Positions 8,294-17,843 of a stretch of 64,000 nt of DNA are shown here, piece after piece; position 1 is the stretch's first letter; the number at the start of each line of letters is the position of its first letter. The DNA is taken from contig CAWGXZ010000004.1 in assembly GCA_963826695.1 (NCBI GenBank), forward strand, positions 310,001 through 374,000, in the 5' to 3' direction. The notes beneath the pieces are model-generated. The model searched no databases. It was given only the letters and a program-made list of their open reading frames with translations, and was not told the DNA's origin. The DNA is from CAWGXZ01 sp963826695 (lineage in GTDB: Bacteria; Pseudomonadota; Gammaproteobacteria; Burkholderiales; Burkholderiaceae_C). The position numbers were made by a program, and so were the translations under genes.

Positions 8294-11200
8294 TTATCGA
8301 CCGCTTTCGCGTGCGCGCAGTCGCAGCCGTTCGATCGTTCTCAGCAGTCGATCCAGACTGACCGGCTTGGTGAGGTGCGCGTCGAAGCCCGCAGCGAGCA
8401 CGCGTTTGGTATCGGAGCCCTGACCGAAACCGGTCAGCGCGATCAGCGGCAGCGTGCAGGTCGATTCAAGCTGGCGCAGTCGACTGGCCAGCTGGTAGCC
8501 GTCCATGCCGGGCATGCCGACATCCGAAATGATCAGATCGAAGACGGCGCCGGCATCGGCAACGCTTGCCAGCGCCTCCTCGCCGCTCGTCGCGGTGGTC
8601 ACGGTCGCGCCCTCGATCTGCAGCAACGAGGTGAATGCCTCGAGCGTGTCGGCGGTGTCGTCGACGATCAACACCCGCAATCCGCCGAGTGCGGGCGGCT
8701 CCTGTGCCGGAAGCAGTTGCGAGTTGTCGGCGGCGAGCGGCAGCCACACCGACAGGCACGCACCCCGGCCGAGGCCTTCTGACGCCGCGGCGACCCGGCC
8801 GCCGTGCTGCTCGGCGAGGTGGCGCACCAGCGCCAGGCCGATGCCGAGTCCGCCTTCCTGCCGCGCCGGCCCTGCACTCGCCTGGCGGAACATGTCGAAG
8901 ACGTTCGCAATGAAGGCCGGATCGATGCCGCGGCCGGTGTCGGCCACATCGAGTCGCGCCGAGTCACCGTCGATGGCAAGTCCCACCCGGACCCTGCCGC
9001 CGCGCGGCGTGAACTTGAGCGCGTTGCTGAGCAGGTTCCAGATGATCTGCTCGACGCGCACCCAGTCGGCCATGACCATGGCCGCGCGGCTGTCGAGGCC
9101 GGTGACCAGTTCGAGCCCCTTGGCCTCGGCATCCGGGCGAACCGCCTCGACCACCCGCTCGATGATGCCGGCCCAGTCGATCCGCGCGAAGCTCAGCGAG
9201 AGCTTGCCGGTGTGCAGCCGCGAAAGGTCGAGCAGGTCGTCGATGATCTTGGCCTGGCTGAAGACGGTGCGGCGGATGACGTTGGCCGCTCGCGCCACGG
9301 CCGGATGGTTGCGCGCCTCGGGCAGCCGGGTCAGCAGCTCGGCATTGACGTGGATCAGGTTGAGCGGATGCTTGAGTTCATGCGACATCACCGCGAGGAA
9401 CTCGTCTTTCAGCGTGCTTGCCCGCTGCAGCTCGGTGCGCAGCTGCTTTTCACTGGCCAGCAGCGCCTCGCGCTGGACGTCGGCCAGCCGGGCTTCGGTA
9501 CGGTCGCGTGCGATCTTGGCGTAGCCCTGCAGTTCGCCATCGTTCAGCGTGGTGGTGATTCCGCTGCAATACAGGCGGCTGCCGTCCTTGCGCAGATGCC
9601 AGCGTTCGTCCAGGGCGCGGCCGGTCGAGCGCGCGCACAGCAGCTCGTGCCGGTGGGCACCGGCGGCGCGGTCCTCGGGCAGGAAGATGGCTTCGAGCGA
9701 GCTGCCGAGCATCTCGGCGTCCGAATAGCCGAACAGGCGCTCGGCCCCCTTGCTCCAGTGCGTCACCCGGCCTTTTAGGTCGAGCGTGATGATGGCGAAA
9801 TCGGTGGCACTTTCGGCCACCAGCCGCATGTGCAGTTCGCCCAGGCGCAGTTGCGACTCGGCACGGCGCAGCGCACTGACGTCGATAAAGGTCAGCACCG
9901 CACCGGCAATCTGGTCGGCGTGGGTGCGGTACGGCAGCACACGGGCCAGGAAATGCCGATCGTCGTGGCTGCGCAACTCGCGATCGACCTGCCGCAGCTT
10001 GCTGAAGGCATCGCTCGCATCGCTGACGAGTTGCGGATAGTCGAGGCCGCTGGTGATGTCGAGCAGCGGCCGTCCGACATCCGTGGGCAGAAGGTTGAAC
10101 AGGTTGGTGGCGGGCGGCGTGTAGCGCCTGATGCGCAGCGCCCGGTCGACGAAAACCGTCGCGATGTCGGTCGACGCAATGAAGTTCGTCAGGTCGTCGT
10201 TGAGCTTGTCGGTTTCCTCGGCGCGCGAGCGCAGTTCGTCGTTCAGCGAGATCAGTTCCTCGTTGACCGCCTGCAGCTCCTCCTTGCTGGTTTCGAGCTC
10301 CTCGGTGGCGGAACGAAGTTCCTCGTTGATGGCCTGCAGCTCCTCGTTGGAAGCGCGAAGCTCTTCGCCCGAGGCCTCGGAAACGCCGAGGCTGCCCTGC
10401 AGCCGATCGCGCGTGAGCTGCAGCTCGCGCTCGAGTGCATGCATCAGCGGATGCGCGCTGCCGTCGAGCGGCGCGTCGACGGCCAGCGATTCGCTGACCT
10501 GGATAAAGCGCACCAGCATCAGCGAAGCCTCGCCGTGCGAATCCGCGCACGGCGTTGCCACGATGCGCACCCGCGACATGCACCCCTGATGCTCGAATTC
10601 GGCTTGCGGCGCCTCGACGCTGGCGCCGATTTGCCGGGCGCGCGACAGCGCGGTGCGGAGTGCCAGCCGCAACTCGGGGCGAATCAGGTCGAGCAGGCGG
10701 TGCGCGGGTGCGCCATCGGGATGGTGGAGAAACTGCGCGGCCTGGTCGGAGATGTGCAGCAGGTTGCCGAGCGCGTCGATCAGCACGCTGGCTGGCGCCG
10801 TCTCTGCCAGCAGCCGGGCGTGCAGCTGCGACAGTTCGCTCTGCGCCAGCTTCGGGGGTGGCTGCGCAACCGGCAGCGAGGGCAAGCCCGGCCGCGCCGG
10901 CGCGCCTCTGCCCGGCTGCGCCAGCGCGCGAAAGATGCGCCAGCGGCGATCGACCAACTCGAACAGCCCGGGCGCCGCCTCCGTCGACTCGGAGCTGCCG
11001 AGGAACAGCAGGCCACCCGGGCGCAGACCGAAGTGGAACGTCTGCAGGATTCGCTTCTGCACGTCGCGGTCGAGATAGATCAGCAGGTTGCGACAGCAGA
11101 CCAGATCGAGCCGCGAAAAGGGCGGGTCGCGCAGCACGTTGTGGACGGAAAAGAGGATCAGGTCGCGCAGTTCCTTGCGCACCCGGTAGTGCCCATCGCC

Positions 11201-12427
11201 GAGCACGAAAAACTGGCGCAGCCGCGCCGGCGCAACGTCGGTGACGATCGAGCCGGCATAGCGCCCGAGCCGTGCCGCGCCGATGGCGCGCTCGTCGATA
11301 TCGGAGGCAAACACCTGGATCGGTCGATCGCCCGCCGGCGTCGCGAAACGCTCCCAGAGCAGCATCGCGACCGAGTAGGCCTCTTCGCCGGTGGCGCAGG
11401 CCGGCACCCAGGCGCGCAGCGGCCGCCTGGGTTCGATCGACTCGGCGGGATGGGTCTGGAGCTGCCGCTCGACCGCGTCGAAGGCCTCGCGGTCGCGAAA
11501 GAAGCTGGTGACGCTGATCAGAAGGTCCTGCTGCAGCGCCGCGTACTCCTGCGGCTGCTCGCGCAATGCGGCCCGATAGGCCTGCAGCGTGGGAACGCGC
11601 CGGACCTGCATGCGCCGTTCGAGCCGGCGCAGCACGGTGGCGCGCTTGTAGTGCGAGAAGTCGTTGCCGGTGTGTGCCTGAAGCCCCGCCAGCACCTCCT
11701 GGAGCGCGGCATCGACCTGTGCCAGCGGGTCGGCTGCCCCGATCGGCCGTGGCGATGCCGGTGCGTCGCCGTCGGAGGCAGCAGGCAATTCGATCTGCTG
11801 TGCATTGCTCCAGAGATCGACCAGTTTCTGCGGCAGATCGACCGCCGGCAGGACGAAGTCGACGACACCGGTGGCGATGGCGCTCTGCGGCATGTCCGGG
11901 AATTCGGCATCGTCCGGGCTTTGCACGAGTGCGACACCGCCTTCTTCCACGATGCGCTTGATGCCGACCGAGCCGTCGGAGCCGATTCCGGAGAGCACCA
12001 CGCAGACCGAATGCGAGCGGTGGGCGGCGGCGAGCGAGCGGAAAAACACGTCGATCGCCACCGGCGGGCTGATCCGTTGCTCGGCCGGCTCGACGCAAAG
12101 ATGGCCGCCCGCCATCGAGAGCTGCTGCGCCGGAGAGATCACATAGACGTGGTCGGCCGCGATCGGCACGTTGCGGCTGACCTGCAGCACCGGCATCCGG
12201 GTCGAGCGTTGAAGAATCGAATCGAGCTCGCTGCCGTGCTCGGGCGACAGGTGCAGCACGATGACGAAGGCCATGCCGGTGCGCGCCGGCATGTGCTCGA
12301 AGAAGACGCGCAACGCGGCCAGCGCGCCGGCGGAGCCGCCGATACCCACCACCGGGAAGGGCAGGGGAGGGGCGCTGCGTGCGGCTTCGTCGGGTTCCTC
12401 GAAAGGCATGGGTTCGGTGCTGCCCAC
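8294..12427 (-). CDS. CheB-CheR-PAS-histidine kinase-receiver fusion
   Basis: A 1377-residue multi-domain protein. Residues about 25-205 are a CheB methylesterase domain with the triad Ser32 (GIGGSAG), His59 (VLHLSPEHG) and Asp151 (GIGSDGSVG). About 240-500 is a CheR methyltransferase with ACATGEEAYSVAM for S-adenosylmethionine and CRNLLIYL. A coiled coil of Glu-Glu-Leu heptads spans about 660-745. Two PAS domains follow (about 745-980), then HisKA (MSHELKHPLN, His near 1016), HATPase, and a receiver with Asp near 1300 (SDVGMPGMDG). No receptor domain precedes CheB, and no CheA, CheW or MCP gene is nearby, so it probably acts as a standalone phosphorelay protein. The GTG at 12427 has GAGGAG upstream, making it a better start than the ATG at 12409. 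Confidence 0.93.
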   Translation of the reverse strand: MGSTEPMPFEEPDEAARSAPPLPFPVVGIGGSAGALAALRVFFEHMPARTGMAFVIVLHLSPEHGSELDSILQRSTRMPVLQVSRNVPIAADHVYVISPAQQLSMAGGHLCVEPAEQRISPPVAIDVFFRSLAAAHRSHSVCVVLSGIGSDGSVGIKRIVEEGGVALVQSPDDAEFPDMPQSAIATGVVDFVLPAVDLPQKLVDLWSNAQQIELPAASDGDAPASPRPIGAADPLAQVDAALQEVLAGLQAHTGNDFSHYKRATVLRRLERRMQVRRVPTLQAYRAALREQPQEYAALQQDLLISVTSFFRDREAFDAVERQLQTHPAESIEPRRPLRAWVPACATGEEAYSVAMLLWERFATPAGDRPIQVFASDIDERAIGAARLGRYAGSIVTDVAPARLRQFFVLGDGHYRVRKELRDLILFSVHNVLRDPPFSRLDLVCCRNLLIYLDRDVQKRILQTFHFGLRPGGLLFLGSSESTEAAPGLFELVDRRWRIFRALAQPGRGAPARPGLPSLPVAQPPPKLAQSELSQLHARLLAETAPASVLIDALGNLLHISDQAAQFLHHPDGAPAHRLLDLIRPELRLALRTALSRARQIGASVEAPQAEFEHQGCMSRVRIVATPCADSHGEASLMLVRFIQVSESLAVDAPLDGSAHPLMHALERELQLTRDRLQGSLGVSEASGEELRASNEELQAINEELRSATEELETSKEELQAVNEELISLNDELRSRAEETDKLNDDLTNFIASTDIATVFVDRALRIRRYTPPATNLFNLLPTDVGRPLLDITSGLDYPQLVSDASDAFSKLRQVDRELRSHDDRHFLARVLPYRTHADQIAGAVLTFIDVSALRRAESQLRLGELHMRLVAESATDFAIITLDLKGRVTHWSKGAERLFGYSDAEMLGSSLEAIFLPEDRAAGAHRHELLCARSTGRALDERWHLRKDGSRLYCSGITTTLNDGELQGYAKIARDRTEARLADVQREALLASEKQLRTELQRASTLKDEFLAVMSHELKHPLNLIHVNAELLTRLPEARNHPAVARAANVIRRTVFSQAKIIDDLLDLSRLHTGKLSLSFARIDWAGIIERVVEAVRPDAEAKGLELVTGLDSRAAMVMADWVRVEQIIWNLLSNALKFTPRGGRVRVGLAIDGDSARLDVADTGRGIDPAFIANVFDMFRQASAGPARQEGGLGIGLALVRHLAEQHGGRVAAASEGLGRGACLSVWLPLAADNSQLLPAQEPPALGGLRVLIVDDTADTLEAFTSLLQIEGATVTTATSGEEALASVADAGAVFDLIISDVGMPGMDGYQLASRLRQLESTCTLPLIALTGFGQGSDTKRVLAAGFDAHLTKPVSLDRLLRTIERLRLRARESGR

Positions 12428-12498
12428 AGGGACTCCTCGGAGGCTTGGCGGCCTCGATTCTCTTCCTCGCAGCCTCCGGCGCTGGCCCGCCGCGTGCC

Positions 12499-12990
12499 TC
12501 AGCGCGCGGTCTTCACCCGCCGCAGTTCGTCGAGGATCAGGCAGGCGGCGCCGATGCTGATTGCGGCGTCGGCGACGTTGAAGGCCGGAAAGGTCCAGCC
12601 GGAATAGTGCAACTGGACGAAGTCGATGACGTGGCCGTGCAACAGCCGGTCGACGACGTTGCCGACGGCACCGCCGAGGATCAGCGAAAGCGCCCAGCTG
12701 AACAGGCGCTGGCCGCCATGCTGGCGCAGCAACCAGACGATGAACACCGTCGCCGCGGCGCCCAGTCCGATGAAGAACCAGCGCTGCCAGCCGGCGGCGT
12801 CGGCCAGGAAACTGAACGCGGCGCCGCTGTTGTGCACCCGCACCAGGTTGAAGAACGAGGTGATGGCGCGGCTGTCGCCGAGCGCGAATTCGGCGACGAC
12901 GAGTGCCTTGGTCAGCTGGTCGGCAACCAGGATCGCCAGTGCAATTGCCAGCCACCGGGCAACCGACGGTCGGGATCGGTGCAGGCCCAT
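12499..12990 (-). CDS. lspA: Lipoprotein signal peptidase
   Basis: Membrane aspartyl peptidase II that removes the signal peptide of diacylated prolipoproteins. The 163-residue product has four membrane segments and both catalytic aspartates: one in GGAVGNVVDRL and one in FNVADAAI, with the family blocks DQLTKALV and VRVHNSGAAFSF. The start ATG 12990 overlaps the stop of ileS (TGATG), showing translational coupling. In the ribF-ileS-lspA operon this gene is last. The lipoprotein-type proteins in the window (residue 25 and residue 22 cysteines in two other genes) would be its substrates. Confidence 0.97.
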   Translation of the reverse strand: MGLHRSRPSVARWLAIALAILVADQLTKALVVAEFALGDSRAITSFFNLVRVHNSGAAFSFLADAAGWQRWFFIGLGAAATVFIVWLLRQHGGQRLFSWALSLILGGAVGNVVDRLLHGHVIDFVQLHYSGWTFPAFNVADAAISIGAACLILDELRRVKTAR

Positions 12991-15836
12991 CAGGCCACCG
13001 TCCGCGCTTCGCCGGCGCCGTACAGGTTGCTGATGCAGCGGCCGCAAAGGGCAGGATGCTCCTCGGCGGCGCCGACGTCTTCGCGCCAGTGCCAGCAGCG
13101 TTCGCACTTCGGCACGCTGGCCGGCCGAACCTCGATTTGCAGCGCCTCACCGTCGGCGAGCTCGACCTTGGAGGTGATGGTGACGAACTTCAGGTCGTCG
13201 CCGAGCGACGCGAGCAGTGCCCGGTCGTCTGCAGGCGCCGTGATCAGCAGTTCGGCCTGCAGCGACGAGCCGACGCCACCGCCCGTGCGCACCGCCTCGA
13301 TCTGCTTGTTGACCACCTCGCGAATCGCGCGGATGCGGTCCCACTTTGCCAGCAGCGCCGGGTCGTGCCAGCGGCCGAGCGGAGACCATGTTTCGACGAA
13401 GATCGAGCCGGCCTGCGGCGCGACGATGTGCCAGGCCTCCTCGGCCGTGAAGCTGAGGAACGGCGCCATCCAGCGCAGCATCGCCTGCGCGATCTCCCAC
13501 AGCGCGGTCTGCGCCGAGCGGCGCGCGCGCGAGTCGGCACCGGTGGTGTAGAGCCGGTCCTTGAGCGCGTCGAGGTAGAAGGCGCCGAGGTCCTCGCTGC
13601 AGTAGACCTGCAGCTTGGCAGCGACCGGATGGAATTCGAAGGCCTCGTAGTGGGCCAGCACCTCGTCCTGGAACTCGGCTGCCCGTGCCAGCGCGTAGCG
13701 GTCGATCTCCAGCAGCTCGGCCTGCGGCACGGCCTGCGTCGCCGGGTCGAAGTCGCTGGTGTTGGCGAGCAGGAAGCGCAGCGTGTTGCGGATGCGCCGG
13801 TACGCATCGACCACGCGCGAGAGGATCTTCTCGTCGATGTTCAGGTCGCCCGAGTAGTCGGTGCTCGCCACCCACAGGCGGATGATCTCGGCACCGAGCT
13901 TGTCGCTCAGCACCTGCGGCGCGACGACATTTCCCAGGCTCTTGCTCATCTTGCGGCCGTCGCCGTCGGTGGCGAAGCCGTGCGTCAGCAAGCCGCGGTA
14001 GGGCGCGCGGCCCTCGATCGCGCAGCCGATCAGCAGCGACGAATGGAACCAGCCGCGGTGCTGGTCGTGCCCTTCGAGATAGAGGTCGGCCTCGGGGCCT
14101 TGCTCGTGCATGCCGCCGCGGTGCGAGCCGCGCAGCACGTGGAAGAAGGTCGAGCCCGAATCGAACCAGACGTCGAGGATGTCGCTGCTCTTGGCGTAGT
14201 GCTCGGCCGAGTGCTCGCCGCTCGTGCCGAGCCATTCGGCGGGGTCGAGCTGCGACCAGGCTTCGACGCCGCCTTGCGCGATCAGCGCAGCGGCGCGGTC
14301 GATCAGCGCCAGCGTGTCGGGATGCAGTTCGCCGCTGGCCTTGTGCAGGAAGAAGGGCAGCGGCACGCCCCAGTTGCGTTGCCGGCTGATGCACCAGTCG
14401 GGCCGGTTGGCGATCATGTCGCGCAGGCGCGCGCGACCGTTTTCCGGATAGAAGCGGGTGGCGTCGATGGCGGCCAGGGCGCTTTGGCGCAGCGTCGCCG
14501 GCGCCTTGTCGACCGTGCAGACGCCGATGCCTTCGTCCATGCGGACGAACCACTGTGCTGCGGCACGGTAGATCACGGGCGTCTTGTGGCGCCAGCAGTG
14601 CGGATAGCTGTGCTCGAGCCTGGCGGTCGCGAACAGCCGGCCGGCCGCTTGCAAGGCCTCGACGATCAGCGGCCCCGCCTTCCAGATGTTCTGCCCGCCG
14701 AACAGCGGCAGCGCGTCGGCATAGCGCCCGTGGGCTTGCACCGGGTTGAGGATCTCGTCGGTCGCGAGGCCGTGCGCGACGCACGAATTGAAGTCGTCGA
14801 CACCGTACGCCGGCGCCGCATGGACGATGCCGGTGCCGTCCTCGGCGGTTGCGTAGTCGGCGAGGAAGACGCGCGACAGCCGGTCGTAGCCGGCATCGGC
14901 CTCGGCCAGCGGATGGCGAAAGGCGATGCCGCCGAGCGCGTAGCCCTTGCAGGTGGCGAGCACCTTGCCTGCGAGCCCGTAGCGTTCGAGGCAGCGCCCG
15001 ACCAGTGCCTGCGCCAGCAGCAGCAGGCCGCGACCGGTTTCGACCAGCGCGTAGTCGAGCTCGGGATTGAGGTTCAGCGCCTGGTTCGCAGGCAGCGTCC
15101 ATGCGGTGGTGGTCCAGATCACCGCAAACGCGGGCTGGTCGAAGGCTGCCAGCCCGAAGGCGCTGGCGAGCCGCTCGGGCTCGGCGCAGGCAAAGCCGAC
15201 GTCGACCGTCTGCGACGACTTGTCGGCGTACTCGATCTCGAACTCGGCCAGCGACGACCCGCAGTCGAAGCACCAGTAGACCGGCTTCAGCCCGCGGTAG
15301 ACGAAGCCGCGCTCGACCATGCGCTTGAGCGCGCGGATTTCGCCGGCCTCGTTGGCGAAATCCATCGTGCGGTACGGCCGCTCCCAGTCGCCGAGCACAC
15401 CGAGGCGCTGGAAGTCGGCCTTCTGCTGGGCGATCTGCGCGGTGGCGTAGGCGCGGCTCCTGGCCTGCACCTCGCTGCGCGAGAGGCCGCGGCCGAACTG
15501 CTTCTCGATCTGGTTCTCGATCGGCAGCCCGTGGCAGTCCCATCCAGGCACATAGCGGGCGTCGAAGCCGGCCAGCTGGCGCGACTTGACGACCATGTCC
15601 TTGAGCACCTTGTTGACCGCATGGCCGATGTGGATCTGCCCGTTGGCATAAGGCGGCCCGTCGTGCAGCACGAACTTCGGTGCATGCACCCGGGCGTCGC
15701 GAAGCTGCTGGTAGACACCGCGCTCGTTCCAGTCGGCGACCCACGCCGGCTCGCGCTTGGCAAGGTCGCCGCGCATCGGAAACGGCGTGTCCGGCAGGTT
15801 CAGCGTCGCGCGATAGTCTGGCTTGGCAGAGGACAT
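12990..15836 (-). CDS. ileS: Isoleucyl-tRNA synthetase
   Basis: Class I aminoacyl-tRNA synthetase of 948 residues that charges tRNA(Ile) with isoleucine and edits valine. The HIGH motif (ANGQIHIGHAV, about residues 69-72) and the KMSKS motif (near residue 630) are intact. The editing domain has the expected WTTTAWTLPANQAL block. The C-terminal zinc-binding CERCWHW and CGRC pairs are present, as in bacterial IleS type 1. The start is ATG 15836 (MSSAKPDYRATLNLPDTPFP). It lies between ribF and lspA, with a 195-base gap after ribF and an overlap with lspA. Confidence 0.98.
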   Translation of the reverse strand: MSSAKPDYRATLNLPDTPFPMRGDLAKREPAWVADWNERGVYQQLRDARVHAPKFVLHDGPPYANGQIHIGHAVNKVLKDMVVKSRQLAGFDARYVPGWDCHGLPIENQIEKQFGRGLSRSEVQARSRAYATAQIAQQKADFQRLGVLGDWERPYRTMDFANEAGEIRALKRMVERGFVYRGLKPVYWCFDCGSSLAEFEIEYADKSSQTVDVGFACAEPERLASAFGLAAFDQPAFAVIWTTTAWTLPANQALNLNPELDYALVETGRGLLLLAQALVGRCLERYGLAGKVLATCKGYALGGIAFRHPLAEADAGYDRLSRVFLADYATAEDGTGIVHAAPAYGVDDFNSCVAHGLATDEILNPVQAHGRYADALPLFGGQNIWKAGPLIVEALQAAGRLFATARLEHSYPHCWRHKTPVIYRAAAQWFVRMDEGIGVCTVDKAPATLRQSALAAIDATRFYPENGRARLRDMIANRPDWCISRQRNWGVPLPFFLHKASGELHPDTLALIDRAAALIAQGGVEAWSQLDPAEWLGTSGEHSAEHYAKSSDILDVWFDSGSTFFHVLRGSHRGGMHEQGPEADLYLEGHDQHRGWFHSSLLIGCAIEGRAPYRGLLTHGFATDGDGRKMSKSLGNVVAPQVLSDKLGAEIIRLWVASTDYSGDLNIDEKILSRVVDAYRRIRNTLRFLLANTSDFDPATQAVPQAELLEIDRYALARAAEFQDEVLAHYEAFEFHPVAAKLQVYCSEDLGAFYLDALKDRLYTTGADSRARRSAQTALWEIAQAMLRWMAPFLSFTAEEAWHIVAPQAGSIFVETWSPLGRWHDPALLAKWDRIRAIREVVNKQIEAVRTGGGVGSSLQAELLITAPADDRALLASLGDDLKFVTITSKVELADGEALQIEVRPASVPKCERCWHWREDVGAAEEHPALCGRCISNLYGAGEARTVA

Positions 15837-16031
15837 CGTGGCTCTCGGAGTGGCAGTGGCGCCCGGGGTGCGCGCATCTGCCCGGGCTGTCCGCAGGACA
15901 GCAGGCCGCCGACCGCCGGCGGCGATGCCAGGCGTCAAATTCGGCCGGTGCGCGCGCGTCGGCGCCCGCTGCCCGCGCCAACGCGGGGCAGGGGTCGGCC
16001 GGCGGTGGGCAGCATCGACATGCCAACGATT
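15837..16031. other. Intergenic gap between ribF and ileS, no gene seen
   Basis: A 195-base non-coding stretch between the ribF stop and the ileS start. It is very GC-rich and I find no riboswitch signature, T-box-like specifier, tRNA or clear promoter. It may contain the ileS leader, since ribF-ileS spacing is longer than the ileS-lspA overlap. No Shine-Dalgarno is obvious near 15836 apart from a GAG at 15845-15850 on the minus strand. Confidence 0.4.
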
Positions 16032-17036
16032 CTAGTGGGGGGATTTGTCCGGTCGAACGGCTTGCGCCGCCCCGGCCGGCCGGGCCATCAGCCAGCTGCG
16101 CGCCTTGGCAACGTCGCCGGCGATGCCCTCGCGCAGCGCCTCGATCGACGGGTAGTGCAACTCGTCGTGCAGCTTGTGCAGCAGCTCCACCCGCACGCAT
16201 CGGCCATAGCCGGCCTCGCCGCCGAGCGTCGCCGGCCAGTCGAAGCAATGCGTCTCGAGCAGCACCTGGCCGTCGTCCTCGACCGTCGGCCGCACCCCGA
16301 GGCTGGCAACGCCACCGAGCGGCGCGTCGGCCAGGCCATGCACCCGCACCACGAAGATGCCCATAGCGGCAGGCCGCGGGTGTGCAAAGCGCAGGTTGAG
16401 CGTCGGGAATCCGAGTGCGCGGCCGAGCTTGCGCCCGTGCACGACGTGGCCGCTGATGCTGTAGGGGCGGCCGAGCAGGGCCTGCGTGCGGGCCATGTCG
16501 CCGGCGGCGAGGGCCTCTCGCACCTCCGAACTCGAGACGCGCACGCCGTGGACCTCGTAGCTCATCATCCGCGCCACGTCGAAGCCGGCACGCTGGCCCG
16601 CGCGGTCGAGCATCGCGTAGTCGCCGCCACGCCGGGCACCGAAGCGGAAGTCGTCGCCGACCAGCACATAGCGCGCGCCGAAGCCGCGCACCAGCACCTG
16701 GTCGATGAAGTCCTGCGGTGCCAGCGAGGCCAGTGCGGCATCGAAGCGCAGCACCACGGCCTGATCGACCCCGCAGCGCTCGAGCTCGCCGAGCTTGTCG
16801 CGCAGGCTGGCGATTCGGGTCGGCGCCAGCTCGGGCTTGCGCGCCAGCCGGGCAAACCAGTCGCGCGGATGCGGCTCGAAGGTCATCACCGCGCTCGGCA
16901 GCCCGCGGTGCTGGGCCTCGCTGCGCAGCAGCGCCAGCATCGCCTGGTGGCCGCGATGCACGCCGTCGAAGTTGCCGATCGTCAGCGCGCAGGCGGGGGC
17001 GATGCCGGGATGGTTGAAACCGCGGAAGACGCGCAT
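16032..17036 (-). CDS. ribF: Bifunctional riboflavin kinase / FMN adenylyltransferase
   Basis: Produces FMN and then FAD from riboflavin. The 334-residue product has the N-terminal nucleotidyltransferase motif (ALTIGNFDGVHRGHQAML, about residues 16-35) and the C-terminal riboflavin kinase core (GRALGFPTLNLRF). The start ATG 17036 gives MRVFRGFNHPGIAP; the ORF continues upstream into repeat sequence and so cannot be used. It is the first gene of the leftward ribF-ileS-lspA set. Immediately upstream (to the right) lies the repeat-rich gene-free stretch at 17.1-17.8 kb. Confidence 0.97.
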   Translation of the reverse strand: MRVFRGFNHPGIAPACALTIGNFDGVHRGHQAMLALLRSEAQHRGLPSAVMTFEPHPRDWFARLARKPELAPTRIASLRDKLGELERCGVDQAVVLRFDAALASLAPQDFIDQVLVRGFGARYVLVGDDFRFGARRGGDYAMLDRAGQRAGFDVARMMSYEVHGVRVSSSEVREALAAGDMARTQALLGRPYSISGHVVHGRKLGRALGFPTLNLRFAHPRPAAMGIFVVRVHGLADAPLGGVASLGVRPTVEDDGQVLLETHCFDWPATLGGEAGYGRCVRVELLHKLHDELHYPSIEALREGIAGDVAKARSWLMARPAGAAQAVRPDKSPH

Positions 17037-17102
17037 CGATCGATTATCGCGATGGCTCCGGCGCTGTGTCCGTGCCTCGCCCGTTTGCCGCTGGCGTGTG
17101 TA

Positions 17103-17265
17103 TGTGAGGACGCGCCGGGTGTCTGCCCCGGCGGGCGGGTAACTTTCTTCTGTCGGGGCCAGAAGAAAGTCACCAAAGAAGAGGCCCTGAACACACATCT
17201 GGGTGTCACGCTTCGGCGGCAGGTGGTGCGCACAGGCTTGTGGCGCGAGAACGTCTGCCGCGTGC
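17103..17265 (+). repeat. Dispersed intergenic repeat, copy 1 (GTAACTTTCTTCTG type)
   Basis: Contains gggcgggtaactttcttctg followed by a 7-base loop and cagaagaaagtcaccaaag. The hairpin arms are 17142-17152 and 17160-17170, an 11-bp perfect stem with loop tcggggc. The 3' part carries a conserved block ending at acgtctgccgcgt. It closely matches copy 2 in the same orientation. A similar element is scattered through many beta- and gammaproteobacterial genomes, where it is often mis-annotated as short genes. It sits directly upstream of ribF. Confidence 0.85.
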
Positions 17266-17321
17266 CGCACCCTCCAATCACGCTGATCGGTGCCTTACAC
17301 GTTGTCCGCTTGCAAGCTTGC

Positions 17322-17487
17322 GTGAAGACGCGCCGGGATTCCGCCCCGGCGGGCGGGTAACTTTCTTCTGTCAGGGCCAGAAGAAAGTCACCAAAGAAGA
17401 GGCCCCTGAATACACATCTGGGTGTCACGCTTCGGCGGCAGGTGGTGCGCACAGGCTTGTGGCGCGAGAACGTCCACCGCGTACCGC
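17322..17487 (+). repeat. Dispersed intergenic repeat, copy 2
   Basis: Direct copy of the preceding element with only a few differences. The hairpin arms are at about 17360-17370 and 17378-17388, loop tcagggc. The two copies agree almost base for base from gacgcgccggg to gcgagaacgtc, so one probably arose from the other or both from a common mobile source. Confidence 0.85.
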
Positions 17488-17612
17488 AAGGGCCGATGGC
17501 AGTGGTTCGTCACGCCCCATTGAGCCACCCCGGTCGCCTACCCAGGAGCCGGCAGGCTGAGGTGGGGGTGGACAAGTGATGCGGCGCGATCGGCGTAGGC
17601 GGTTCACCTGGG

Positions 17613-17757
17613 ACGTTCTCGCGCCACCACGGCCTGCGGACCTCCTGCAGCCGAAGCGTGACGGCCAAATCGTGTTCAGGCCCTCTTCTTTGGTGACTTT
17701 CTTCTGGGCCCGACAGAAGAAAGTTACCCGCCCGCCGGGGCGGAATCCCGGCGCGTC
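17613..17757 (-). repeat. Dispersed intergenic repeat, copy 3, inverted
   Basis: Same element in opposite orientation: it begins with gttctcgcgcc and contains ggtgactttcttctg, hairpin arms at 17696-17706 and 17714-17724, and ends gcgccgggatt on the other strand. Its middle is more diverged than copies 1 and 2. Confidence 0.8.
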
Positions 17758-17843
17758 AAAACAGACACACATCAGCGCCCAGCGGGCAAGGCACGAAACG
17801 ACTGGCTCCCCCACAAGGTTCGCTGCAGCGAAGTCAAGGCGCG

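Larger units (their letters stand above)
17037..17843. other. 807-base gene-free stretch between ribF and rsuA
   Basis: Holds three repeat copies (listed separately) and short unique spacers at about 17037-17102, 17266-17321 and 17488-17612. Several reading frames cross it, but they translate the repeat (VTFFCRGQKKVTKE) and do not begin with good ribosome-binding sites. I see no protein-coding gene, tRNA or attachment site. Confidence 0.75.

Noticed and set aside
12903..17360. Very long open frame on the plus strand opposite ileS and ribF
   Set aside because: GC-rich antisense shadow of ileS and ribF; no domain or ribosome-binding site, and it crosses the repeats.
17060..17815. Reading frames translating the repeat as VTFFCRGQKKVTKE-like proteins on both strands
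   Set aside because: They follow the repeat hairpin, recur in all three copies, lack ribosome-binding sites and end where the repeat ends. They are typical mis-annotations.
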